A stretch of 64,000 nt of DNA from Streptococcus sp. oral taxon 061 (GTDB lineage Bacteria > Bacillota > Bacilli > Lactobacillales > Streptococcaceae), in NCBI RefSeq assembly GCF_013394695.1, contig NZ_CP058258.1, positions 1,074,001-1,138,000 on the forward strand, read 5' to 3'. A program made the position numbers and the translations under genes. The notes beneath the pieces were generated by a model, which ran no database searches, was not told the DNA's origin, and saw only the letters and a program-made list of their open reading frames with translations. Within the stretch, counting starts at the first letter, position 1. Each line of letters opens with the position of its first letter. Of this stretch, positions 1 through 9,872 are shown piece after piece.

Positions 1-50
1 TTCTACAAGAGCAAGTTGAGATTTTAACAAGTATTGACAATCGGGAGTAA
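1..50 (+). CDS. ylxM: YlxM (UPF0122) DNA-binding protein, 3' end only
   Basis: Only the last 15 codons and the stop codon (48-50) are inside the window. The visible tail ends in ILTSIDNRE, which I recognise as the C-terminus of streptococcal YlxM, the small helix-turn-helix protein normally encoded just upstream of ffh. YlxM is thought to act with the signal recognition particle pathway. The position two genes before ffh fits. The final GGGAG of this gene probably serves as the ribosome binding site of the next ORF, which starts two bases after the stop. Confidence 0.8.
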   Translation, partial: LQEQVEILTSIDNRE

Positions 51-52
51 TC

Positions 53-268
53 ATGGGCAGTCTAGTTAATTATCAAGGAATACCTTGCAAACTATTAGCC
101 GCAGAGGAACCATTTCCTACTCGACTACAGATTATCTCGCCCAATGATATCTCCAAAGCTATGCAAATAGGTTTTAGCTGTTGGGGATATCCAAATGAAA
201 TCATGAAAGAAGTCACACCTGAAGAACTAGAGTGTTTGCAACATTTCGGACGATTTCCACTGAATTGA
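53..268 (+). CDS. Small conserved hypothetical protein between ylxM and ffh
   Basis: A 71-residue ORF fills the space between ylxM and ffh. Its start codon is 2 bp after the ylxM stop, and its Shine-Dalgarno (CGGGAG at 42-47) lies inside ylxM, so the two are probably translationally coupled. It ends 17 bp before ffh, with a GGAG in between. The protein has no membrane segment or signal peptide, is rich in Leu and Pro, and carries one Cys pair separated widely (C12, C43). I do not recognise a family. Its tight packing in the ylxM-ffh operon argues that it is real and co-expressed with the protein-targeting genes; any role in targeting is inference. Confidence 0.7.
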   Translation: MGSLVNYQGIPCKLLAAEEPFPTRLQIISPNDISKAMQIGFSCWGYPNEIMKEVTPEELECLQHFGRFPLN

Positions 269-285
269 ATAAATAGGAGAAAAAT

Positions 286-1851
286 ATGGCATTTGAAAAT
301 TTAACAGAACGTTTACAGAACGTCTTTAAAAATCTACGTAAAAAAGGAAAAATCACAGAGAGTGATATCCAAGAAGCAACCAAGGAAATTCGTCTGGCTC
401 TTTTAGAAGCCGACGTTGCTCTTCCAGTTGTCAAGGATTTTATCAAAAAAGTTCGTGAACGTGCGATTGGGCACGAAGTCATTGATACCCTCAATCCAGC
501 TCAACAAATCATCAAGATTGTTAATGAAGAGTTGACGGAAGTTCTTGGTTCTGATACAGCTGAGATTATCAAGTCTCCTAAGATTCCTACAATCATCATG
601 ATGGTTGGTTTGCAGGGGGCTGGTAAAACAACCTTCGCTGGAAAACTTGCTAACAAACTCAAAAAAGAAGAGGATGCTCGTCCTCTGATGATTGCGGCCG
701 ACATCTATCGTCCTGCAGCTATTGACCAGCTTAAAACACTAGGACAACAAATTGATGTTCCTGTCTTTGCTCTTGGAACTGAAGTTCCTGCAGTGGAGAT
801 TGTTCGCCAAGGTTTGGAGCAAGCTAAAGCCAACCATAACGACTATGTTTTGATTGATACGGCCGGTCGTTTGCAAATTGACGAACTTCTCATGAACGAG
901 CTCCGTGATGTTAAAGCTCTTGCTCAACCAAATGAAATCCTTCTCGTCATCGATGCCATGATTGGTCAAGAAGCTGCAAACGTTGCGCGTGAATTTAACG
1001 CCCAATTAGAAGTTACCGGTGTCATCCTTACCAAGATTGATGGTGATACTCGTGGTGGTGCTGCCCTTTCTGTTCGTCACATTACTGGAAAACCAATCAA
1101 ATTCACTGGTACTGGTGAAAAGATTACCGACATTGAAACCTTCCACCCTGACCGTATGGCAAGCCGTATTCTCGGTATGGGAGATATGCTGACTCTGATT
1201 GAGAAAGCTTCCCAAGAATACGATGAGCAAAAAGCCCTTGAAATGGCTGAAAAAATGCGTGAAAATACCTTTGATTTCAACGATTTCATTGATCAGTTGG
1301 ATCAGGTACAAAATATGGGACCAATGGAAGATTTGCTCAAGATGATTCCTGGTATGGCCAACAATCCAGCTGTCCAAAACATGAAGGTGGATGAAAAACA
1401 AATAGCTCGCAAACGTGCTATCGTGTCTTCTATGACTCCTGAAGAACGTGAAAATCCAGATTTGCTCACTCCAAGCCGTCGTCGTCGTATTGCAGCTGGT
1501 TCTGGTAATACCTTTATCGATGTCAACAAGTTCATCAAAGACTTTAACCAAGCTAAACAACTCATGCAAGGTGTCATGTCTGGTGACATGAACAAGATGA
1601 TGAAGCAAATGGGCATCAACCCTAACAACCTTCCTAAAAACATGCCTGGTGGCATGGATATGTCCGCCCTTGAAGGTATGATGGGACAAGGTGGCATGCC
1701 GGATATGTCTGCTCTCGGAGGAGCTGGAATGCCCGATATGAGCCAGATGTTTGGTGGAGGTCTCAAGGGTAAAATCGGTGAATTTGCCATGAAACAATCC
1801 ATGAAACGCATGGCCAACAAAATGAAAAAAGCTAAGAAAAAACGCAAATAA
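286..1851 (+). CDS. ffh: Signal recognition particle GTPase Ffh (SRP54)
   Basis: Ffh binds signal sequences of nascent membrane and secreted proteins, together with 4.5S/scRNA, and docks with FtsY at the membrane. The 521-residue protein shows the N domain (about 1-100), then the G domain with P-loop GLQGAGKTT (108-116), DTAGR (191-195) and TKIDG (from 249). The methionine-rich M domain begins around residue 330 and holds the signal-sequence groove and the RNA-binding segment around TPSRRRRIAAGSG. The C-terminal tail is unusually rich in Gly-Gly-Met and ends in a Lys-rich stretch, as in other streptococci. The start is supported by GGAG about 8 bp upstream. The gene is closed by the structured repeat at 1856-2030. 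Confidence 0.97.
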   Translation: MAFENLTERLQNVFKNLRKKGKITESDIQEATKEIRLALLEADVALPVVKDFIKKVRERAIGHEVIDTLNPAQQIIKIVNEELTEVLGSDTAEIIKSPKIPTIIMMVGLQGAGKTTFAGKLANKLKKEEDARPLMIAADIYRPAAIDQLKTLGQQIDVPVFALGTEVPAVEIVRQGLEQAKANHNDYVLIDTAGRLQIDELLMNELRDVKALAQPNEILLVIDAMIGQEAANVAREFNAQLEVTGVILTKIDGDTRGGAALSVRHITGKPIKFTGTGEKITDIETFHPDRMASRILGMGDMLTLIEKASQEYDEQKALEMAEKMRENTFDFNDFIDQLDQVQNMGPMEDLLKMIPGMANNPAVQNMKVDEKQIARKRAIVSSMTPEERENPDLLTPSRRRRIAAGSGNTFIDVNKFIKDFNQAKQLMQGVMSGDMNKMMKQMGINPNNLPKNMPGGMDMSALEGMMGQGGMPDMSALGGAGMPDMSQMFGGGLKGKIGEFAMKQSMKRMANKMKKAKKKRK

Positions 1852-1855
1852 AAAA

Positions 1856-2030
1856 GAGAGTGGGACAGAAATCGGTAATTCGTTAGAATTCGATTTCGTC
1901 GTCCCACCTCCGCACAGTTGAGTAGGGCTGTAAAAGCTGATGAAATCAGCGTAGTAGAGCCCACTCAACCACTGCGTCTTGATCGACAATCCAAAGATAA
2001 TTGAGAGGCTGGGACAAAAGTCCTAGCCTC
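1856..2030 (+). repeat. 175-bp structured intergenic repeat, copy 1
   Basis: This element lies between convergent ffh and rluD. It contains three successive hairpins. The first has outer arms GTGGGAC/GTCCCAC and an inner GAAATCG/CGATTTC helix. The second has TTGAGTAGGGCT pairing with AGCCC-ACTCAA around a GCTGAT-GAA-ATCAGC hairpin. The third is a GAGGCTGGGAC/GTCCTAGCCTC terminator followed by six T. A second copy of equal length lies at 23841-24015, also between convergent genes and in the same orientation. The first 125 bp differ at only two positions that I can see. It is a non-coding dispersed streptococcal repeat, not BOX or RUP as far as I can tell. Confidence 0.85.
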
Positions 2031-2036
2031 TTTTTT
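2005..2036. terminator. Bidirectional rho-independent terminator (ffh / rluD)
   Basis: An 11-bp imperfect stem GAGGCTGGGAC / GTCCTAGCCTC with an AAAA loop is followed by T6 on the plus strand. The T-run overlaps the rluD stop codon. It forms the right end of the 175-bp repeat and can serve ffh. Confidence 0.85.
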
Positions 2037-2925
2037 AGTTATTTCTAAGTTTCTCCAAGGTTTGCTTGAATATTTCTGGAATATCAGCAGTAAATTCCAT
2101 AGTTTCACCGGTTCTTGGATGAGTAAATCCTAGCGTTTTGGCATGGAGAAATTGTCCATGTCCCTTTAGGGTTTTACGAAGTCCATAAACCTTATCCCCA
2201 GCTACAGGATGGCCGATATAAGCCATGTGCACACGGATTTGATGAGTTCGTCCTGTTTCCAATTGCAACTCTAATAAAGAATAGTCACCAAAGCGTTCTA
2301 AGACTTGGAAACGTGTCACTGCTGGTTTTCCTTTAGCAGTCACAGCTTGTTTCTTGCGGTCTTTTTCGCTACGACCAATCGGCGCCTCAATAACACCTCG
2401 GTCATTTGGAAGATTTCCATGAACGATGGCCCAATACTTACGAAGAGATTTCTTGTCCTTCAATTCTTGAGCAAGTGCGATGTGCGCTTCATCATTTTTG
2501 GCAATCATCAAAAGCCCAGATGTGTCCTTATCGATACGATGGACAATCCCTGGACGTATCACACCATTGATTCCTGATAAGTCTTTGATATGATACATGA
2601 GAGCATTCACCAAGGTACCACTGGTATGACCAGCACTTGGATGAACAACCATGCCTTGAGGTTTGTTGACTACTGCTACATCCTCATCTTGATAAATGAT
2701 TTCTAAAGGAATATCTTCAGCTACATACTCTAAAACCTCTGGTTCGGGAACTTGATAGGTGATGACATCCCCCTCTTGGACCGTATACTTGGCTTTCTTA
2801 ACCTGGCCGTTGACCAGGACTTGACCAGACTTGATTTGTTCATTGGCGAGACTACGAGACAATTCTGTCAAATCTGACAAAGCCTTATCTAGGCGTATCC
2901 CGCCGGTTTCAATTTTAATTTCCAT
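2035..2925 (-). CDS. rluD: Ribosomal large subunit pseudouridine synthase, RluD family
   Basis: This protein isomerises specific uridines of 23S rRNA to pseudouridine. It has 296 residues, with an N-terminal S4 RNA-binding domain (about 12-70) and an RluA/RluD catalytic domain. The catalytic motif HRIDKDTSG carries the essential Asp. It also has PQGMVVHPSAGH and the C-terminal LETGRTHQIRVHM motif. Its start overlaps the end of lspA by 11 bp, so the LysR-lspA-rluD cluster is probably one transcript with coupled translation. The order lspA-rluD is standard in streptococci. Family membership is certain; the exact uridine targets cannot be read from sequence. Confidence 0.93.
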   Translation of the reverse strand: MEIKIETGGIRLDKALSDLTELSRSLANEQIKSGQVLVNGQVKKAKYTVQEGDVITYQVPEPEVLEYVAEDIPLEIIYQDEDVAVVNKPQGMVVHPSAGHTSGTLVNALMYHIKDLSGINGVIRPGIVHRIDKDTSGLLMIAKNDEAHIALAQELKDKKSLRKYWAIVHGNLPNDRGVIEAPIGRSEKDRKKQAVTAKGKPAVTRFQVLERFGDYSLLELQLETGRTHQIRVHMAYIGHPVAGDKVYGLRKTLKGHGQFLHAKTLGFTHPRTGETMEFTADIPEIFKQTLEKLRNN

Positions 2926-3376
2926 TCATTTCCTCTTTTAGCATTGCAATTAATAACACAACTACTCCTACTGTCAGATAACTATCAGCCACATTGAAAA
3001 TCGCAAAATTGATAAAGTCTAAGTGAAACATATCCACGACAAATCCTTGGCTAATGCGATCAATGAAGTTTCCCAGACCACCTGCAATAATCAGAACCAA
3101 TCCAATGACTGTCCAGAGGGAATCCTCTATATGCTTATGCAAATACCAAATAGCTCCCACCATAACTACTAGTGTTATAACTGCAAAAAACCACTGTTGA
3201 TCTTGAAGCATAGAAAAAGCTGCCCCCCTATTTTGCAGATAGGTTAAACTCACCAGATTAGGAATCCATGATTTGATTTCACCAAGAGCAATATTCTGAA
3301 CGACATAAGCCTTTACCAATTGATCTAATACAATCAAGGCTGCTATAATCCCTGCTACTAATACTCTTTTTTTCAT
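2915..3376 (-). CDS. lspA: Lipoprotein signal peptidase (signal peptidase II)
   Basis: LspA cleaves the signal peptide of prolipoproteins after Lgt has lipidated the lipobox Cys. In this window its substrates would include the PstS and amino-acid binding lipoproteins. The 153-residue protein has four predicted membrane helices. The two catalytic Asp regions are visible as GNFIDR and FNVADSYL. The start ATG overlaps the stop of the upstream LysR gene (ATGA), and the end overlaps rluD. Lgt, the preceding enzyme of the pathway, is also in this window but in another operon. Confidence 0.95.
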   Translation of the reverse strand: MKKRVLVAGIIAALIVLDQLVKAYVVQNIALGEIKSWIPNLVSLTYLQNRGAAFSMLQDQQWFFAVITLVVMVGAIWYLHKHIEDSLWTVIGLVLIIAGGLGNFIDRISQGFVVDMFHLDFINFAIFNVADSYLTVGVVVLLIAMLKEEMNGN

Positions 3377-4281
3377 GCTTTCCTCTTCTGATCAAAATAC
3401 TCTTGCATAACTTCTACAAATAAGGTTCCCGCTGGGCTCAAGTCTACTTCCTCACGTTTCACATAAACCATGCGATTATTGAGATTATCATTTAATGGAA
3501 TAACCGTAATTCCGTTGACACTATCGCTATCTAAGAATCCAGAACCAGTCGCATAAGCATTTGTTCTTTCAAGAATTCCATTTAAAGTAGCGCGGTCTGT
3601 TACGTTAAACATCTGAGAGCTGGCACTTGTATCCACAAAGTTTTCTGAGTAATAGAGATATTCATCCTTTTCTTGCGTGAATCGAACTGTTGGCAAATCA
3701 ACTAAATCTTCCATGACCAACTCTTTTTTCTTAGCTAAAGGATGTCCTTCACGCAGATAGATATGCGTCTGGAAAGGAATCAACTCAATCACTTCAAGGC
3801 CTAACTTTTCAACCCGTTGCATGATACCCTTTTGGTTTTGATTGTTGAGGTAAATAATCCCAATCTCACTATGACCTTGGGCTACTTCATCCAAAATCTG
3901 AACAGTTGTAGATTCAAAAATACGGAAATTTTTATAGTCTGGGTACCTTTGAGAAAAAGTTGTGATAGTCGGTGGCAAGAAATCATAGTGCTGGCTGGCT
4001 ATTGAAAACTCATCCTTTTCCTCTTCAGGATTGGCATACTGGTTCTGGAAAACATCAAATCCTTTGACCAACTCTTGGGCCTTTTCATAAAATTCCATTC
4101 CACGACGAGTAAGAAAGGTACCCGAACTAGTTCTGCGGAAAATCTTGAATCCTAGCTCTTTCTCCAGATCTCTTACAGAAATAGATAGACTGGGTTGGCT
4201 AACGTACATTTTCTCAGCCGCTTCACGAAAAGTACCACTATTTGCAATAGCAACAACGTAGCGTAATTGTTGAATATTCAT
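3373..4281 (-). CDS. LysR-family transcriptional regulator (CpsY/MtaR-like)
   Basis: This is a 302-residue LysR regulator with an N-terminal winged helix-turn-helix (about 1-60, starting MNIQQLRYVVAIANSG) and a C-terminal periplasmic-binding-like effector domain. I place the start at 4281 rather than at the longer reading at 4338, because GGAGAAAT precedes it and the -10 box at 4309-4314 would otherwise fall inside the gene. The position directly upstream of lspA-rluD matches the streptococcal regulator related to CpsY of S. iniae and MtaR of S. agalactiae, which affect methionine uptake and survival. That functional match is by family and context only. Confidence 0.85.
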   Translation of the reverse strand: MNIQQLRYVVAIANSGTFREAAEKMYVSQPSLSISVRDLEKELGFKIFRRTSSGTFLTRRGMEFYEKAQELVKGFDVFQNQYANPEEEKDEFSIASQHYDFLPPTITTFSQRYPDYKNFRIFESTTVQILDEVAQGHSEIGIIYLNNQNQKGIMQRVEKLGLEVIELIPFQTHIYLREGHPLAKKKELVMEDLVDLPTVRFTQEKDEYLYYSENFVDTSASSQMFNVTDRATLNGILERTNAYATGSGFLDSDSVNGITVIPLNDNLNNRMVYVKREEVDLSPAGTLFVEVMQEYFDQKRKA

Positions 4282-4308
4282 GATTTCTCCTTCGTTTTCT
4301 ATCTTATC

Positions 4309-4338
4309 ATTATACCATAAATAAAGCCTATCCAACAA
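4309..4338 (-). promoter_or_regulatory. Extended -10 promoter of the LysR-lspA-rluD operon
   Basis: On the minus strand TGG-TATAAT (-10 at 4314..4309) gives an extended -10. A weak -35 TTGTTG sits 18 bp upstream. Predicted transcription starts about 20 bp before the start codon at 4281. Confidence 0.6.
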
Positions 4339-4376
4339 AGGAAAATCATGAGACTGATTCTTCTAATCAAAGCAAA

Positions 4377-4422
4377 CAAAAAACACCTTTCATGTTAGAT
4401 AAATTTCTAACCAAAAGGTGTT
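4377..4422 (-). terminator. Terminator of sodA
   Basis: The arms AACACCTTT/AAAGGTGTT pair, with an additional inner GTTAG/CTAAC helix. They are followed on the minus strand by a T-run. The hairpin sits just downstream of the sodA stop and blocks read-through towards the LysR gene. Confidence 0.8.
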
Positions 4423-4432
4423 GTTAGTAAGT

Positions 4433-5038
4433 TTATTTAGCTGCTGCGTAAAGCTCGTCTACTTTGTTCCAGTTAATCACTGAGAAGAAAGCTTTGATGT
4501 AGTCAGGACGAACGTTGCGGTATTTCACGTAGTAGGCATGTTCCCAAACGTCCAAGCCCAAGATTGGTTTTTTACCTTCTGAGATTGGTGTGTCTTGGTT
4601 TGCTGTTGAAGTCACTTCAAGTTTACCTTCTTTGTTAACAACCAACCATGCCCATCCAGAACCGAAACGAGTAGTTGCTGCCGCAGTAAATGCTGCTTGG
4701 AATTCTTCAAATGAACCGAAAGTTTCATCGATGGCTGCTGCAAGTTCTGCTGAAGGAGCTGTCTTTTCAGGAGTCATCAATTCCCAGAAAAGAGCGTGGT
4801 TCAAGTGTCCACCACCGTTGTTGATAAGCGCTTGACGGATATCAGCTGGGATAGATTCAACATCTGCAAGCAATGCTTCGAGGTCTTCACCAATTTCAGG
4901 GTGTTTTTCAAGAGCTGCGTTTGCGTTGTTTACGTATGTTTGGTGGTGTTTGTCATGGTGCAAGTGCATTGTTTCAGCATCAATGTATGGTTCCAATGCA
5001 TCGTAAGCGTATGGAAGATCTGGTAAGATAATAGCCAT
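4433..5038 (-). CDS. sodA: Superoxide dismutase, Mn/Fe type
   Basis: SodA converts superoxide to hydrogen peroxide and oxygen in the cytoplasm. The 201-residue protein has the N-terminal helical hairpin with metal-ligand His in [12 protein letters not shown], a second His in HLNHALFW, and the C-terminal DVWEHAYY motif that gives the Asp and His ligands. Gly-rich residues and the streptococcal family favour manganese. It is monocistronic, with its own promoter (5071-5099) and terminator (4377-4422). AGAGG lies about 9 bp before the start. Confidence 0.97.
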   Translation of the reverse strand: MAIILPDLPYAYDALEPYIDAETMHLHHDKHHQTYVNNANAALEKHPEIGEDLEALLADVESIPADIRQALINNGGGHLNHALFWELMTPEKTAPSAELAAAIDETFGSFEEFQAAFTAAATTRFGSGWAWLVVNKEGKLEVTSTANQDTPISEGKKPILGLDVWEHAYYVKYRNVRPDYIKAFFSVINWNKVDELYAAAK

Positions 5039-5070
5039 CTGTAATACCTCTTTTTCTTTTTATATAAAAA

Positions 5071-5099
5071 TGATAACGCAAACAACCTATTTTTTCAAG
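5071..5099 (-). promoter_or_regulatory. sodA promoter
   Basis: The minus-strand -35 TTGAAA (5099..5094) and -10 TATCAT (5076..5071) are separated by 17 bp. This is directly upstream of the sodA leader. Confidence 0.7.
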
Positions 5100-5107
5100 T
5101 TTTTTGC

Positions 5108-6145
5108 TCAATTTGACTGGCTTGCAATTTGCAACAAAGCATTCTCAAACAGGTAGCCTTTTTCGTAAACCCCTGTCTTAATTTGGTAATCTGCTTGGAT
5201 AAGATAACGAATGGAATCCTGTAAGAAATTCAAGGACAATCCTCGCGTGTCACGAAGGGCAAATCTGATTTGGTAAGGATTAGGATTGCGACCAAGATAG
5301 TGACCTAAACTGCTGACCATCTTAGCCTCTGTCTGACCAGACTCTTGTAAAATTTTCACTTGTGTATAGAGTCTGAACTGCCCCAGCATAATGGCAATCA
5401 GTTTAATCTCATCTTCTCCCTGCAAGGTCAAATCTTTGACTAAATCACGTGCCTGATCAATCTTCTTAGTCAATATTAACTGGGTCAAATCAAAGATATT
5501 ATCCTGCAAAGTCTTTGGTATGGCTTCAACAATGTCTTCTTCTGTAATGTCACCATTATCCTTGTAGGCCTGTAAGAAGAGTAGATTTTTCTGAATTTCA
5601 CTAAATTGAAAACCTGATTTAATAAGCAACTGTTCGAAAGATTTTCCAGCAAAATTCAGTCCTAATTCCTGAGCCCACTCTTGAAAATAAGCTCGTATTT
5701 CTTGCTCTTTTGGCTCGATGGCTTCAAAAACTGTCGCATCCCTCTTGAGCAATTTGACCAAACGTCTCTTACTATCCAACTTCCCTTCAGCAAAAATGAC
5801 TAGTTTACTAGAAGGTAAAGGATTTTCCAGATAGTCTTCAAAAGACTTAAGCTCATCATCAGTTAGATAGCGTTTTTTAGCTGTCGTTATATCGACAAAA
5901 TGATCTAAAATAACAATTTTTTCATCCGCAAAGAAAGGAAGACTGACCAGCTCTAGTTCCAAGCTTTTGTAGTCTACTTCTTTCATGTCAAAATAAGCAA
6001 AATTCAAATCTGCAGGATCGTAGCCGATTTGCTTTAGAACCTGAGTTTTCATGATGTCGTACTGTCCTTGATCGACCCCTGTAAACAGGGTCAAACTCGG
6101 AAGGTTTGCTAAGGACAGTTTTCGGCTTTCTTCTATGGCTAGCAT
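5108..6145 (-). CDS. holA: DNA polymerase III subunit delta
   Basis: HolA is the clamp-loader delta subunit that opens the beta sliding clamp during replication. The 345-residue protein matches the family in length and order: an N-terminal RecA-like fold beginning with LPSLTLFTGVDQGQYD, a middle segment and a C-terminal collar domain ending near YQIKTGVYEKGYLFENALLQIA. No Walker A motif is present, as expected for delta, which does not bind ATP. It lies immediately upstream of sodA with only 69 bp between, containing the sodA promoter. The start is preceded by GGAG in AAAGGAGAATAA. Confidence 0.92.
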   Translation of the reverse strand: MLAIEESRKLSLANLPSLTLFTGVDQGQYDIMKTQVLKQIGYDPADLNFAYFDMKEVDYKSLELELVSLPFFADEKIVILDHFVDITTAKKRYLTDDELKSFEDYLENPLPSSKLVIFAEGKLDSKRRLVKLLKRDATVFEAIEPKEQEIRAYFQEWAQELGLNFAGKSFEQLLIKSGFQFSEIQKNLLFLQAYKDNGDITEEDIVEAIPKTLQDNIFDLTQLILTKKIDQARDLVKDLTLQGEDEIKLIAIMLGQFRLYTQVKILQESGQTEAKMVSSLGHYLGRNPNPYQIRFALRDTRGLSLNFLQDSIRYLIQADYQIKTGVYEKGYLFENALLQIASQSN

Positions 6146-6177
6146 TTATTCTCCTTTCTTTTTAATTTAGCTTCTGT

Positions 6178-7113
6178 TTAATCCATATAATTCAATTTTC
6201 CACGGAAATCCTCTAGGCTTTGGTATCCTTTTTCCGTCATAATTTCTTTGAGTTCCTTTGTAATACGTTCAAAAGCACCTACACCTTCTTTATGAAGAGT
6301 AGTTCCTACTTGTACCATGCTGGCACCACATAGGATATGTTCAAAGGCATCACGCCCTGTGAGCACTCCACCAGTTCCGATGATTTGAATTTGAGGATTT
6401 AAGCGTTGATAAAAGGCATGGACATTGGCAAGTGCAGTTGGTTTAATGTATTCTCCACCAATTCCACCAAAACCATTCTTAGGACGAATTACGACAGACT
6501 CGTCTTTAATATAAAGACCATTTCCGATAGAGTTAACACAGTTGACGAACTTGAGTGGGTATTTGTTAAAAATCGCTGCTGCTTGATCAAAATGTACAAT
6601 ATCAAAATAAGGTGGTAGCTTAATTCCTAGAGGTTTTGTAAAATACTCAAAGACTTCTGACAAGATACGGTCTGTTGTTTCAAAATCATAGGCAATCTGA
6701 GGTTTTCCTGGAACATTGGGACATGAGAGATTGAGTTCAGTTAGACCACGAAAATCACTTTCTTGCACCTTCTTCAAAATGGTATGAGTTTCCTCTGGAG
6801 ACATTCCAACTAAAGACAGAAAGAAAGTACGGTTTGGTTCTTTTTCTTGTAACTCTAATAGATACTTCAAATAATAATCTAAACCATTATTAGGCAGCCC
6901 CATCGAGTTAATAGAACCTAGTGGAACATCTTGATAACGTGGTTCAGGATTTCCCTGACGAAATTCCAAGGTTGCTGTTTTTGTGACAAAAGTTCCTGCT
7001 GCTGAGTTTTTAACACCTTCCAATTCCTCAATGGTCATACAAGTAACTCCTGCTGCATTCATCAAGCAATTATCAAATTCAAAACCAGCAATCTGTGTTT
7101 TAGTTGATACCAT
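6178..7113 (-). CDS. pyrD: Dihydroorotate dehydrogenase, class 1A (fumarate-type)
   Basis: This enzyme oxidises dihydroorotate to orotate in pyrimidine synthesis, using fumarate as electron acceptor. The 311-residue protein shows the FMN barrel with [12 protein letters not shown] near the active site and [16 protein letters not shown], whose Cys is the class 1 catalytic base. It lacks the N-terminal membrane segment of class 2 enzymes, and no pyrK partner gene is nearby, so class 1A (PyrDA type) is the best call. It stands apart from the pyrB-carAB genes at the other end of the window. GGAGG lies about 10 bp before the start, and TGG-TATAAT lies further upstream. Confidence 0.93.
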   Translation of the reverse strand: MVSTKTQIAGFEFDNCLMNAAGVTCMTIEELEGVKNSAAGTFVTKTATLEFRQGNPEPRYQDVPLGSINSMGLPNNGLDYYLKYLLELQEKEPNRTFFLSLVGMSPEETHTILKKVQESDFRGLTELNLSCPNVPGKPQIAYDFETTDRILSEVFEYFTKPLGIKLPPYFDIVHFDQAAAIFNKYPLKFVNCVNSIGNGLYIKDESVVIRPKNGFGGIGGEYIKPTALANVHAFYQRLNPQIQIIGTGGVLTGRDAFEHILCGASMVQVGTTLHKEGVGAFERITKELKEIMTEKGYQSLEDFRGKLNYMD

Positions 7114-7257
7114 GATTCTATTCCTCCAGATGATTCCTTTATATCTCCACTATTATACCATACTTTGATAGGACTCTTTTAATAAAACTGACCTCATAAA
7201 AATGTTGGCTTTTTTAGCTGAAAAATAGAGCTGTTGCTAAATTGAAAGAATTTTTAG

Positions 7258-8691
<1,434 letters not shown>

Positions 8692-8710
8692 AAATAAAGA
8701 TTATTATCAA

Positions 8711-8743
8711 AAAAGCAACAACTTATTAAGTTGTTGCTTTTTA
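8711..8743. terminator. gdhA terminator
   Basis: GCAACAAC/GTTGTTGC arms enclose a TTATTAA loop and are flanked by A5 and T5. The hairpin can therefore work for gdhA (plus) and, less likely, for the minus-strand cluster that ends at 8775. Confidence 0.9.
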
Positions 8744-8774
8744 TCATATTCAAATAAAGTATATCAAACTCTTA

Positions 8775-9230
8775 TTAAGAAACGATAAATGTTTCACCAC
8801 AGTTTTCACAAGTTAAGTTAGTTCCAATTACTCCATCTGTTGATGTATGACAATTAGGACAGTAGGCCCGTTTTGCTGACAATCTATAAGATAATTGATC
8901 TTGTAATACTTTTCCCTTTGTTTCTATAACATCTTCTTCAAGTTCTTCAAATTCAAGAACTGTCATCAAACTTTTATTATATTGTTTCATCCTTGGTTGT
9001 ATTAAAAATAAAATAAATGATATGACAATAAATAAGAAAAATAATATGAATAAAATTGTAACTATCAAAAGCCACATAAAGTAGAAATCGTGAAGTAATC
9101 CTTCTTTTTTTCCTAATAACCATCTTATTTCCTTATCTATGGACTGATAAAATTTCAATCCCGAAACAATACAAATGAAAGATACTAGCGGATAAACAAA
9201 TTTTGATATCATTAAACGATAGCGTCTCAT
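8775..9230 (-). CDS. Membrane protein with C-terminal zinc ribbon
   Basis: A 151-residue protein of unknown function. Two hydrophobic segments (about 10-30 and 50-78) are followed by a charged linker and a C-terminal zinc ribbon with C124-P-N-C127 and C141-E-N-C144. The ribbon is predicted to be cytoplasmic. Its ATG follows directly after the stop codon of the upstream gene (TAA-ATG), so the two are coupled. It is the last of three co-directional small membrane genes next to an SPFH gene. The region looks more AT-rich than flanking housekeeping genes. The arrangement recalls YdjG-like proteins of the Bacillus pspA-ydjGHI operon, but I claim only architectural similarity. Confidence 0.75.
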   Translation of the reverse strand: MRRYRLMISKFVYPLVSFICIVSGLKFYQSIDKEIRWLLGKKEGLLHDFYFMWLLIVTILFILFFLFIVISFILFLIQPRMKQYNKSLMTVLEFEELEEDVIETKGKVLQDQLSYRLSAKRAYCPNCHTSTDGVIGTNLTCENCGETFIVS

Positions 9231-9872
9231 TTATACTTCCTTTCTAGATAACCATGCACCACAATAATCACATGATTTACCCTGACCTAAGTCAAGCAAA
9301 TTCTCCCCACTGCATGATGGACAAATAACAGGATAGGTGTTTTTATGAATCTTATGCTTTTCAAATAAGGTGAATAATGCTTGTATCTGTTTTTGTGTCT
9401 TAATTTCCTCTTCTCTCTTTGATTCTCGGTAAGTTAGGATCAATATCACAATCAAATTAAGCAAATACCAAGGAATTAAAAGAAATAAAAATCGGATAGA
9501 CCATTCCCTGGATTTTACTAGTTCAAAAAGTGATGAAAAAGTAATTAAAACAAGCATTTGAAGTAGATTCTTTTGTTTCAACTTTTTCAAGGAAAAGGAA
9601 TCTTTAATTGTTTTTCGGAATAAGAATAAAATAATTAAGGCAATAACGACATAAGAAATATTTTGGAATGCTAAAAACACTAAACTTATAACAATAGGAA
9701 TCCCGATAACCTTCCCCAAGAGTATAAAATCAAGATTTTTTAAAATAACATTAGTTGGTTCATCTTCGAGAGCAAAGATAGCTAGTGATAGAACTACAAA
9801 ACAGAGTATTACTATATTTGAAATTAACCAATGAAAGACTTCTTTCCAATTATTCTTAATATACTGTTTCAC
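9231..9872 (-). CDS. Polytopic membrane protein with C-terminal zinc ribbon
   Basis: A 213-residue protein with about four to five membrane segments between residues 15 and 150. A Lys/Glu-rich stretch follows, then a terminal zinc ribbon C184-P-S-C187 / C201-D-Y-C204. The start codon is GTG, overlapping the stop of the preceding gene (GTGA) with GAGAAG upstream, which indicates translational coupling. The next gene begins immediately after its stop. Two neighbours sharing the plan of membrane helices plus terminal zinc ribbon suggest paired subunits of one membrane complex; that is inference. I do not recognise the family by name. Confidence 0.75.
   Translation of the reverse strand: MKQYIKNNWKEVFHWLISNIVILCFVVLSLAIFALEDEPTNVILKNLDFILLGKVIGIPIVISLVFLAFQNISYVVIALIILFLFRKTIKDSFSLKKLKQKNLLQMLVLITFSSLFELVKSREWSIRFLFLLIPWYLLNLIVILILTYRESKREEEIKTQKQIQALFTLFEKHKIHKNTYPVICPSCSGENLLDLGQGKSCDYCGAWLSRKEV

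Noticed and set aside
1006-1989. A 327-codon minus-strand ORF opposite ffh
   Set aside because: It is a shadow of the ffh coding frame, His/Ser/Phe rich without a ribosome site, and runs through the intergenic repeat.
1856-2030. BOX or RUP element call for the 175-bp repeat
   Set aside because: The hairpin order and sequences do not match the BOX A/B/C or RUP patterns that I know; I therefore report it as an unnamed repeat.
4282-4338. Longer start for the LysR gene (4338)
   Set aside because: The extra residues would be encoded by the promoter region including a perfect TATAAT, and the family N-terminus begins at 4281.
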